Positions 56,861-64,000 of a DNA stretch of 64,000 bases are shown here, piece after piece. The notes below the pieces were generated by a model, which was given only the letters and a program-made list of their open reading frames with translations, was not told the DNA's origin and searched no databases. The stretch spans positions 399,330 through 463,329 of the forward strand of contig NZ_JAJAGO010000006.1 in NCBI RefSeq assembly GCF_025165795.1, in the 5' to 3' direction. Each line of letters opens with the position of its first letter. Position 1 is the first letter of the stretch. Both the position numbers and the translations under genes were made by a program. This stretch comes from Streptomyces gossypii. GTDB taxonomy: Bacteria > Actinomycetota > Actinomycetes > Streptomycetales > Streptomycetaceae.

Positions 56861-57960
56861 GAGTCCATCATCCCATTACCCGATCGCAGCTCTCCCGATC
56901 GTGACATGGAACACAATTGGGCCATGCTGTCCCGCTCGGCCGGGGACACCGCTCCGTGCTCCGTGACAAGCGCCGTCACCAGCTCCGGAGGAGTCACGTC
57001 GAACGCCGGGTTGTACGCCTCGGCGCCCGCCGGGGCCGCCCGCACGCCCGCCGCCGACTCCGTCACCTCCCGCGCGGGCCGCTGCTCCACCACGATGGCC
57101 GAACCGTCCGCCGCCTCGGGATCGACCGTCGTCGCCGGTGCCACCACCAGAAAGGGCACCCGGTGGTAGCGGGCGAGCACCGCCAGCGGATAGCTGCCCA
57201 CCTTGTTGGCCACCGAGCCGTCCGCCGCGATCCGGTCCGCACCGATCAGCACCGCGTCCACCTCACCCGCCGCGAACAGCGAGCCCGCTGCGTTGTCCGT
57301 CAGCACGCTGTACGGCATGCCGTGCCCAGCCGCCTCGTACGCCGTCAGCCGGGCGCCCTGAAGCAGCGGGCGCGTCTCGTCCACCCACAGCCGCCGCAGC
57401 GCCCCGGCGCGGTGGACGGCCAGCACGACCGCCAGGGCGGTGCCCTCGCCACCGGAGACCAGCCGCCCCGTGTTGCAGTGCGTGAGGATGCGGAGACCGC
57501 CGCCGGGGAACAGTCCTGCCAGCAGGGACCGCCCGTGCTCCGCCATCGAGGCGCTCGCCCGCGCGTCCTCCTCGTGCAGTTCCCGCGCCTCGGCCAGCGC
57601 TGCCGCCGCCGCGCCCTCCGGCCCCGCCCCGCCGTCAGCCGCCGCACGGTGGGCGCGCTCGGCCCGCCGCACTCCGTAGGCCAGATTGACGGCAGTGGGC
57701 CGCGCCTCCGCGAGCAGCTCGGCCGCCGCCGGTACGTCGGCGCCCCGGGCCGCAGCGAGCGCGACGCCGTACGCGCCCACGATGCCCAGCAGCGGCGCGC
57801 CGCGCACCGAGAGCCGCCGGATGGCCCCCACCAGCGCGGGCACCTCCGTACACGCCAGCTCGACTTCCTCGAACGGGAGCCGCGTCTGGTCGAGAAGCAC
57901 CACCGCGGGCCCCGCCGGCGGCTCCTGCCAACGCACTACGGGAAGGTCCTGATCAGCCAT
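56857..57960 (-). CDS. mtnA: methylthioribose-1-phosphate isomerase
   Basis: Converts 5-methylthioribose-1-phosphate to 5-methylthioribulose-1-phosphate in methionine salvage. It is 367 aa from ATG 57960 (an in-frame GTG lies 6 bases earlier). LLDQTRLPFEEV and SVRGAPLLGIVGAYGVAL open the eIF2B-like fold; the catalytic Cys is in ILTHCNTGRL and the catalytic Asp in DAVLIGADRI. AADGSVANKVGSY is the phosphate-binding end. It is coupled to mtrA by a 4-base overlap, a link seen in Streptomyces though the functional reason is unclear. Confidence 0.93.
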   Translation of the reverse strand: MADQDLPVVRWQEPPAGPAVVLLDQTRLPFEEVELACTEVPALVGAIRRLSVRGAPLLGIVGAYGVALAAARGADVPAAAELLAEARPTAVNLAYGVRRAERAHRAAADGGAGPEGAAAAALAEARELHEEDARASASMAEHGRSLLAGLFPGGGLRILTHCNTGRLVSGGEGTALAVVLAVHRAGALRRLWVDETRPLLQGARLTAYEAAGHGMPYSVLTDNAAGSLFAAGEVDAVLIGADRIAADGSVANKVGSYPLAVLARYHRVPFLVVAPATTVDPEAADGSAIVVEQRPAREVTESAAGVRAAPAGAEAYNPAFDVTPPELVTALVTEHGAVSPAERDSMAQLCSMSRSGELRSGNGMMDS

Positions 57961-58165
57961 CCGCACAGTCTGCCCGCAATTCCGCCCGCGGGCTCCAGCG
58001 CGCAGCAGGCTCCGCCAGAAGCCACTCAGAGGTCACGGAGGGCACCATCAGGCCGCAGGCCGCGCCCCGCACCGCGGGCCTCCGTGGCACGATGGCTCAG
58101 AGTCTGCCGGGTGGCCCAGGCCATCCCGACATGCTCTGACAACCAGGCGAAGGAGTAGGAGAACG

Positions 58166-59422
58166 ATGAGCGACTCTCCGGGCTGGGCTTCGCCCGGATC
58201 CAACCCGTCCGATCCGGCCGACGGCAGCGAGGGGCGGCCCGGCCCCGCCCCGCAGCAGGGCCCGCAGGCGCCCCAGGCACAGCCACCGCGCAACTGGGCG
58301 CCCCAGCAGCCACCCGCCGGCGGGGGACCGGGCTGGGGAGCCGCGCCTCCACCGCCACCGCCCCCGGGGCAGCCCGGACCGCCGGGCTGGAACCAGTGGA
58401 ACCACGCCTGGAACCAACCGCCCGTTGCACAGCCCGGTGTCATCCCGCTGCGCCCGCTCGCAGTGGGCGAGATACTCGACGGCGCGGTCTCCAGCGCCCG
58501 AGATCACTGGCGCACGGCGCTCGGTATCGCACTCGGCGTCGCCATCATGATCCAGATCGCCTCCACGGCGGCCACGGGCATCTGGCTGCGGAACAACAGC
58601 GGTCTGGAGGCGCTGCAGGACGACCCCAACCCCAGCACCGAGGAACTGACGGACGCGCTGCAGGGCACCGCCAGCAGCGCCGGAGTCGAGCTGCTGGCCA
58701 CCCTCGTCGGCACCGTGGTGGCCACCGCCATGCTCACCATCGTGGTCAGCCGGGCCGTACTGGGCCGCGCCATCACACTCGGCGAGGCATGGCGGGAATC
58801 CCGGCCGCAGCTGCCGAGGCTGCTCGGACTGACCCTGCTCGTCCTGCTGATCGTTGTCGGGGCCTTCGCCGTCGGTCTCGCTCCCGGCCTCGTCATCGCC
58901 CTCGCTGGCGCCCCGACGGCCGGGAGCCTGCTGGCCGTGCTCGGCGGCCTGGTGGGTCTGGTGGCCGGTGTCTGGCTGTGGGTCCGCTACTGCCTCGCCG
59001 CGCCCGCCCTGATGCTGGAGAAGCAGACCGTGACCGGGGCGCTGCGCCGGTCGGCGAAACTCGTCACCAAGAGCTGGTGGCGGATCTTCGGCATCCAGAT
59101 CCTGGCGGTGCTGCTGGTGACCGTCGTCGGCTTCATCGTGCAGATCCCGGCCTCGCTGGTGGCCGGGCTCGTCGAGGGAGACGGCGTGGACAGCGTTCTG
59201 TCCGGCCCGGAGTTCTCCGTCTCCTGGACTTACCTGATCATCCTCGGTATCGGTGCCGTCATCGCCTCCACCGTCACCCTCCCGCTCAGCGCGGGCATCA
59301 CCGCGCTCCTCTACATGGACCAGCGGATCCGGCGCGAGGCACTCGATCTCGAACTGGCCCGCGCAGCGGGCACGGGTGACGGCACCCCGGCGTCCTCCCC
59401 ACACCCCGCGCCGGGGAGCTGA
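58166..59422 (+). CDS. membrane protein, GPDPase-membrane-domain-like
   Basis: A 418-aa protein. GGAGTAGGAG precedes ATG 58166. The first 95 residues are Pro/Gln/Gly-rich and cytoplasmic. Six hydrophobic helices follow, starting PLAVGEILDGAVSSARDHWRTALGIALG, the pattern of the glycerophosphoryl diester phosphodiesterase membrane-domain family found in actinobacteria without the catalytic domain. No enzymatic residues are visible. It starts a rightward run with DUF4129, DUF4350, MoxR and DUF58 genes, 119 bp ahead of the next start. Confidence 0.8.
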   Translation: MSDSPGWASPGSNPSDPADGSEGRPGPAPQQGPQAPQAQPPRNWAPQQPPAGGGPGWGAAPPPPPPPGQPGPPGWNQWNHAWNQPPVAQPGVIPLRPLAVGEILDGAVSSARDHWRTALGIALGVAIMIQIASTAATGIWLRNNSGLEALQDDPNPSTEELTDALQGTASSAGVELLATLVGTVVATAMLTIVVSRAVLGRAITLGEAWRESRPQLPRLLGLTLLVLLIVVGAFAVGLAPGLVIALAGAPTAGSLLAVLGGLVGLVAGVWLWVRYCLAAPALMLEKQTVTGALRRSAKLVTKSWWRIFGIQILAVLLVTVVGFIVQIPASLVAGLVEGDGVDSVLSGPEFSVSWTYLIILGIGAVIASTVTLPLSAGITALLYMDQRIRREALDLELARAAGTGDGTPASSPHPAPGS

Positions 59423-59541
59423 GAAGCTGTTGTCTCACCCCGGTGGGGGTCAGGACGAGCGGTCTGGTGCCGTCGGGTCCGAGGCAGAGGAGGGAGCCGA
59501 CGCGGAGCGTCGGCGACCGACGAGAACGGAAGGAGGCGGCG

Positions 59542-60291
59542 GTGCCAGGGCACTCGGCCCCCGACCGGGGTGAGACGACCGCTTCTGAACGGATGACGGG
59601 GGGTCGGCTGCCCGCGGAGGACGGGCCGGTGACCATCCCGCGTGAACCGGCCCGCGACGCGGCGGAGGACGAACTCTCCAAGCCCGCGTACCACCAGGAC
59701 GATCCGGGACTGCTGCAACGGATCCTGGACTGGCTCTGGGAACACCTCGGAAAGCTGCTCAACTCCGCCGCGGATGCCTCCCCCGGCGGGGTCGTCGGAC
59801 TCGCCGTCATCCTGGTCGCCGTGCTGCTGCTCCTCCTCGCGCTCTGGATGCGGCTGGGCTCACCACGGCCCGCGCCCGGCGGCGATCGCGGCTCCCTCTT
59901 CACAGACGGCCCGCGCAGCGCCGCTGAGCACCGCGCGGCCGCCGAGGCGCATGCGGCCGACAGCCGCTGGAGCGAGGCTCTCCAGGAACGGATGCGCGCC
60001 ATCGTCCGCTCCCTGGAAGAACGTGCGCTGCTCGATCCCCGCCCGGGCCGGACCGCCGACGAGGCGGCCACCGAGGCCGGTCTGCCGCTGCCAGGACACG
60101 CGGCGGCGCTGCACGCCGCCGCGCGGGCCTTCGACGAGGTGACGTACGCGGGCAGGCCGACGGACGCCGCCGGGTACGCCCGCATGCGGGACCTGGACGA
60201 AGCGCTGCTGACCGCCCGGCCCGACTTCGGCGCCGCCACCGCACCCGCCACCACACCCGCCGGTGCCGGCCCGCACGGAGCCCGCCGTTGA
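59542..60291 (+). CDS. DUF4129 domain membrane protein
   Basis: A 249-aa single-pass membrane protein. GTG 59542 has AAGGAGG 6 bases upstream; the longer frame overlaps only leader sequence. One helix (about 90-112) separates an outer segment from the cytoplasmic DUF4129 domain, which reads RWSEALQERMRAIVRSLEERALLDPRPGRTADEAATEAG. DUF4129 proteins occur with MoxR/DUF58 systems, sometimes fused to transglutaminases. The stop overlaps the next start by 4 bases. Confidence 0.85.
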   Translation: MPGHSAPDRGETTASERMTGGRLPAEDGPVTIPREPARDAAEDELSKPAYHQDDPGLLQRILDWLWEHLGKLLNSAADASPGGVVGLAVILVAVLLLLLALWMRLGSPRPAPGGDRGSLFTDGPRSAAEHRAAAEAHAADSRWSEALQERMRAIVRSLEERALLDPRPGRTADEAATEAGLPLPGHAAALHAAARAFDEVTYAGRPTDAAGYARMRDLDEALLTARPDFGAATAPATTPAGAGPHGARR

Positions 60292-61565
60292 CTCTCCCTC
60301 CTTCCACCTCCACCTCCACCTCCCCGACCGCCGGGCAGCTCTGGACACGGACCCGCGGGCTGCTGCTCGCCGCCGCCGTCCTCGCCCTGGCCGGGGTGAT
60401 CATCGCCGCCGTCCGCTCCGGCGAGCACCACGGTGCCCTCGACCCACGCTCCGCGGACCGCTACGGCAGTCGCGCCACCGCGGAACTGCTGGCCGGCCAG
60501 GGCGTGGACACCACCGTGGTCACCACCACGGCGGAAGCCGCGGCAGCGGCGGGCCCGGACACCACGCTCCTCGTCACCCGCCCCGAAGCCCTGACCTCGA
60601 AGCAGCAGGCGGCTCTGCGGGACGCCGGGCGGGGCGGTCGCACCGTCCTTCTCGCACCCGGCCCGGCCACGCTGAACACCTTCGCGCCCGGCGCACGCGT
60701 GGACGGCCTCCCCGTCGACGTCCAGCCCACCTCGCCCGACTGCGAGCTGCCCACGGCCGCACGCGCGGGCGACGCCGACCTCGGCGGGCTGCGCTACCAC
60801 CTGCCCGGGGGGCGCCCCGACGCCTGCTATCCGCGCGACGGACTGCCCACCCTGGTCCGCCTGCCCGCGGCCAGCGGCGCTGACACGGACGCCCACGGCG
60901 GTGACGCCGGTGACACGGTCCTTCTCGGCGCGCCCGACCCGCTCTACAACGACAGCCTCGACGAGCGCGGCAACGCCTCGCTCACCCTGCAACTGCTCGG
61001 TTCCCGCCCGCATCTCGTCTGGTACCTCCCCTCCCTCTCCGACGCCGCCGCGGAGGGCGACAGCAGCTTCTTCGAACTGGTGCCGGACGGCTGGTCCTGG
61101 GGGATGTACCAGCTCGCCTTCGCCGCCCTGCTGACGGCACTGTGGCGCGCACGCCGACTCGGACCGCTGGTCCCCGAACGGCTGCCCGTCGTGGTGCGCG
61201 CCTCCGAAGCCACCGAGGGCCGCGCCCGCCTCTACCGGAAGGCGAACGCACGAGACCGCGCGGCGCAGGCCCTGCGCGGTGCCAGCCGCTCGCGGCTCGC
61301 TCCGCTGGTGGGTGTGCCCGCGGCCCGAGCGGACTCCCCGGAAGACCTCCCGCAGGCCCTCACCGCCCATCTCCGCCGGGGCGACGGCACCGGGATGCCG
61401 GATGACGCCGTCCACGTCCGCGCCCTGCTCTTCGGTCCACCTCCCGACGACGACGCGTCGCTCATCCGGCTGGCGGACGAACTCGACCTGCTGGAACGAC
61501 GCATCACCCCGACCGCGACACCGACAGACGCCGCAGTACCGACAGACAAGGACCGCACCTCGTGA
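60288..61565 (+). CDS. DUF4350 domain membrane protein
   Basis: A 425-aa protein with a TTG start overlapping the previous stop (TTGA). A first helix (about 24-44) leads to a domain of GATase/ABC-accessory-like fold with SADRYGSRATAELLAGQGVDTTVV and DTVLLGAPDPLYNDSLDERGNAS, then a second helix (about 265-283) and a cytoplasmic tail. DUF4350 is a regular member of the MoxR cluster in actinobacteria; its function is unknown. It overlaps the MoxR gene by 4 bases. Confidence 0.85.
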   Translation: MTLPPSTSTSTSPTAGQLWTRTRGLLLAAAVLALAGVIIAAVRSGEHHGALDPRSADRYGSRATAELLAGQGVDTTVVTTTAEAAAAAGPDTTLLVTRPEALTSKQQAALRDAGRGGRTVLLAPGPATLNTFAPGARVDGLPVDVQPTSPDCELPTAARAGDADLGGLRYHLPGGRPDACYPRDGLPTLVRLPAASGADTDAHGGDAGDTVLLGAPDPLYNDSLDERGNASLTLQLLGSRPHLVWYLPSLSDAAAEGDSSFFELVPDGWSWGMYQLAFAALLTALWRARRLGPLVPERLPVVVRASEATEGRARLYRKANARDRAAQALRGASRSRLAPLVGVPAARADSPEDLPQALTAHLRRGDGTGMPDDAVHVRALLFGPPPDDDASLIRLADELDLLERRITPTATPTDAAVPTDKDRTS

Positions 61566-62527
61566 GCGCCCCCTCCGCCGACAGCGCCCGCAGCGCCCTA
61601 GAGGCCCTGCGCACCGAGATCTCCAAGGCCGTCGTCGGCCAGGACGCGGCCGTCACCGGCCTCGTCGTCGCCCTCCTCTGCCGTGGCCACGTGCTCCTGG
61701 AAGGAGTACCCGGCGTCGCCAAGACCCTGCTCATCCGCGCGCTGGCCGCGGCCCTCGCGCTCGACACCAAGCGTGTGCAGTTCACACCCGACCTGATGCC
61801 CAGCGACGTCACCGGATCACTGGTCTACGACGCCCGCACATCGGAGTTCTCCTTCCAGCCCGGCCCTGTCTTCACCAATCTGCTGCTCGCCGACGAGATC
61901 AACCGCACTCCCCCGAAGACTCAGGCGTCACTGCTCGAAGCGATGGAGGAGCGTCAGGTCTCCGTCGACGGCACCCCGCGAATGCTCCCGCAACCCTTCC
62001 TTGTCGCGGCCACCCAGAATCCCGTGGAGTACGAGGGCACCTATCCCCTCCCGGAGGCCCAGCTCGACCGCTTCCTGCTGAAGCTGAACATCCCGCTGCC
62101 GAGCCGCGCGGACGAGATCGGCGTCCTGACCCGTCACTCAGAGGGATTCGACCCCCGGGATCTGGCCGCCGCCGGTGTGCGGCCCGTCACCGGAGCGGCC
62201 GAACTCGACGCAGCCCGAGCAGCTGTCGGCACGACCTCCGTCTCCCCCGAGATCACCGGCTACGTCGTCGATATCTGCCGTGCCACCCGCGAATCCCCCT
62301 CGCTCTCCCTCGGTGTCTCTCCCCGAGGCGCTACCGCCCTGCTCTCCACCGCACGCGCCTGGGCCTGGCTCACCGGACGCGACTATGTGATCCCCGACGA
62401 CGTGAAGGCCCTCGCACTGCCGACACTCCGCCATCGCCTCCAGCTCCGGCCGGAAGCGGAGATGGAGGGCGTGACCTCCGACAGTGTGATCAGCTCGATC
62501 CTTGCCCAAGTCCCCGTCCCCCGCTGA
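61562..62527 (+). CDS. MoxR family AAA+ ATPase
   Basis: A 321-aa cytoplasmic AAA+ chaperone. GTG 61562 overlaps the DUF4350 stop. Walker A is LEGVPGVAKTLL, Walker B LLLADEINRTPPKTQ, sensor 1 ATQNPVEYEGTYPLPEAQLDRF, and the C-terminal lid holds sensor 2 (LSLGVSPRGATALL). MoxR ATPases remodel or mature partner proteins, usually the DUF58 and von Willebrand-type proteins encoded beside them. Confidence 0.94.
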   Translation: MSAPSADSARSALEALRTEISKAVVGQDAAVTGLVVALLCRGHVLLEGVPGVAKTLLIRALAAALALDTKRVQFTPDLMPSDVTGSLVYDARTSEFSFQPGPVFTNLLLADEINRTPPKTQASLLEAMEERQVSVDGTPRMLPQPFLVAATQNPVEYEGTYPLPEAQLDRFLLKLNIPLPSRADEIGVLTRHSEGFDPRDLAAAGVRPVTGAAELDAARAAVGTTSVSPEITGYVVDICRATRESPSLSLGVSPRGATALLSTARAWAWLTGRDYVIPDDVKALALPTLRHRLQLRPEAEMEGVTSDSVISSILAQVPVPR

Positions 62528-62561
62528 GCCTCCACCAACGGATTGACGAGCCCGAAAACCC

Positions 62562-63872
62562 ATGGCACTCACCGGACGCACCGCCCTCATCGCCGCTCTC
62601 GGCGCACTGCTGGTCGGCCTGCTGCTACCCAGCTGGACCGGACTGCTCGCCGTGGAACTCCCCCTGCTGCTGGCAATCCTTTACGACCTCCTGCTCGCCG
62701 CGCCAGTACGAAAGCTCCAGTTCACCCGTTCCGGTGATACCTCAGTTCGACTGGGCGAACGCGCGCACGTGGACCTCGTCCTCGGTAATCCGTCGCGCCG
62801 CCCCCTGCGCGCGCTGGTCCGCGACGCATGGCCGCCGAGCAGCTGGCCCGACGGCGACGGCATCGCCGCCTCCCGCCACCGGCTGACCCTCGCGCCGGGC
62901 GAACGGCACCGGCTCACCACACCCCTTCATCCGGTCCGCCGGGGCGATCGGCGGGCCGCACGCGTCACCGTCCGCTCCCACGGCCCGCTCGGACTCGCAG
63001 CCCGCCAGGGAAGCCACGAGGTCCCGTGGACGCTGCGGGTGCTGCCCGCCTTCACCAGCCGCAAGCACCTGCCCGCGAAGACGGCCCGGCTCCGCGAACT
63101 CGACGGGCGCACCAGCATCCTCACCAGGGGTGAGGGAACCGAATTCGACAGCCTCCGTGAGTACGTCCCGGGAGACGACACCCGCTCCATCGACTGGAGG
63201 GCAACCGCCCGGCAGACGACGGTGGCGGTCCGTACCTGGCGACCGGAGCGGGACCGCCGCGTCCTCATCGTGCTCGACACCGGCCGCACCTCCGCGGGCC
63301 GGGTGGGCGACGCGCCCCGGCTCGACGCGGCGATGGACGCGGCCCTGCTGCTCACCGCCCTCGCCTCCCGCGCGGGCGACCAGGTCGACCTGCTCGCCTA
63401 CGACCGACGCGCCCGAGCCACCGTCCGCGGCCGCACTGCACGTGACGTGCTCCCGGCCTTCGTCGAGGCGATGGCTCCCATCGAGCCGGCGCTTGTCGAG
63501 TCCGACACCCGCGGGATGGCCGCCACGGCCCTGCACTTCGCGCGTCGCCGATCCCTCGTGGTCCTGCTGACAGGACTGGAGGCCGCAGCCGTGGAAGAGC
63601 AGCTGCTCCCCGTTCTTCCTCAGCTGACCAGGCGCCACACGGTTCTCGTCGCCGCGATCGCCGATCCCCGCATCGAGGAGATGGCGGCATCGCGGGGCAC
63701 AGTGGACGCCGTCTACGAGGCCGCGTCGGCTGCCCGCACACAGGCGGAGCGCAGACACACGGCGGAGCGCCTTCGCAGCCACGGTGCACTCGTCGTCGAC
63801 GCGACACCCGACACGCTGGCACCCGTCCTCGCCGACTCCTATCTGGCACTCAAGTCAGCCGGGCGGCTGTAA
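62562..63872 (+). CDS. DUF58 domain protein
   Basis: A 436-aa protein, 34 bases after the MoxR gene. Two hydrophobic helices lie at 6-45. The DUF58 signature EFDSLREYVPGDDTRSIDWRATARQ is at about 188-212, followed by a von Willebrand A-like fold (VLIVLDTGRTSAGRVG with MIDAS-like DTGRTS). It is the expected client or partner of MoxR. Last gene of the operon; its stop is 14 bases before the rRNA terminator hairpin. Confidence 0.92.
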   Translation: MALTGRTALIAALGALLVGLLLPSWTGLLAVELPLLLAILYDLLLAAPVRKLQFTRSGDTSVRLGERAHVDLVLGNPSRRPLRALVRDAWPPSSWPDGDGIAASRHRLTLAPGERHRLTTPLHPVRRGDRRAARVTVRSHGPLGLAARQGSHEVPWTLRVLPAFTSRKHLPAKTARLRELDGRTSILTRGEGTEFDSLREYVPGDDTRSIDWRATARQTTVAVRTWRPERDRRVLIVLDTGRTSAGRVGDAPRLDAAMDAALLLTALASRAGDQVDLLAYDRRARATVRGRTARDVLPAFVEAMAPIEPALVESDTRGMAATALHFARRRSLVVLLTGLEAAAVEEQLLPVLPQLTRRHTVLVAAIADPRIEEMAASRGTVDAVYEAASAARTQAERRHTAERLRSHGALVVDATPDTLAPVLADSYLALKSAGRL

Positions 63873-63880
63873 GGCCACGC

Positions 63881-63922
63881 AAAAAAGCCGGGTTCCCTGA
63901 AATGAATTCAGGGAACCCGGCT
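63881..63922 (-). terminator. rRNA operon terminator
   Basis: A perfect 16-bp stem, arms 63886-63901 and 63907-63922, loop atgaa, followed on the minus strand by six T residues. It lies just after 5S rRNA. It may also stop transcripts entering from the DUF58 operon. Confidence 0.92.
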
Positions 63923-63930
63923 CAAAAACT

Positions 63931-64000
63931 GTTCGGCGGCGTCCTACTCTCCCACACACTCCCGCATGCAGTACCATCGGCGCAACAAGGCTTAGCTTCC
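63931..64000 (-). rRNA. rrf: 5S ribosomal RNA, 3' part
   Basis: The minus strand reads ggaagctaagccttg...gcgccgatggtactgca...gggagagtaggacgccgccgaac, the 3' 70 bases of streptomycete 5S rRNA, ending at 63931. The 5' part and the rest of the rRNA operon lie to the right of the window. Confidence 0.96.

Overview
The window is a high-GC actinobacterial chromosome segment, almost certainly Streptomyces. The evidence is the tandem pkaA/pkaB-type Ser/Thr kinases, the mtrA-mtrB-lpqB operon, a GDH-180 class NAD-glutamate dehydrogenase, a SecA without a zinc tail, LAxTG-type sortase signals, GTG/TTG starts with purine-rich ribosome sites, and strong third-position GC bias. That bias produces very long meaningless antisense frames, for example 5.2 kb opposite the dehydrogenase gene. 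The right end enters an rRNA operon: the 3' part of 5S rRNA and its terminator lie on the minus strand.

Left region (1-17.8 kb). smpB (cut by the window edge), a PDZ/S41 protease, ftsX and ftsE lie on the minus strand, with a small zinc-ribbon membrane gene divergent from them. A sortase-type surface protein with 18 five-residue repeats follows, then prfB. After an odd 1-kb repeat-rich non-coding stretch come two membrane-anchored Ser/Thr kinases (pkaB, pkaA) divergent from an FHA/FtsK-like ATPase. A padR - ABC ATPase - ABC permease operon with overlapping genes closes this part.

Middle region (18-37 kb), more accessory. A solitary solute-binding protein is followed by an alpha-glucoside uptake and hydrolysis operon: GH13 alpha-glucosidase, lipoprotein, two permeases. 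The alpha-glucosidase gene carries an in-frame insert of about 170 bp bounded by 25-bp terminal inverted repeats and looks like a captured MITE. One permease carries an extra extracytoplasmic Ig-like domain. A cell-surface glycopolymer cluster follows: a GT-C membrane glycosyltransferase, two convergent GT2-TagF fusion polymerases with a 20-bp inverted-repeat element between their stop codons, a methyltransferase and a membrane acyltransferase. The N-terminal GT2 domain of the larger polymerase has lost its nucleotide- and metal-binding motifs.

Right region (37-64 kb), conserved core. It holds the NAD-glutamate dehydrogenase, a HAD phosphatase, two small conserved actinobacterial genes, secA, a GNAT acetyltransferase, a YcaQ-type DNA glycosylase, a NarL-type response regulator, long-form hpf, and a ComF-type phosphoribosyltransferase. 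Next is lpqB-mtrB-mtrA-mtnA, genes overlapping or 1 bp apart. A rightward operon follows: a GPDPase-membrane-like protein, DUF4129, DUF4350, MoxR ATPase, DUF58. It ends against the rRNA operon.

No CRISPR array, prophage, complete insertion sequence or tRNA was recognised. The best candidates for undescribed biology are the inserted element in the alpha-glucosidase, the palindromic elements at 18.4 kb and 32.1 kb, and the degenerate glycosyltransferase domain of the 1324-residue polymerase.
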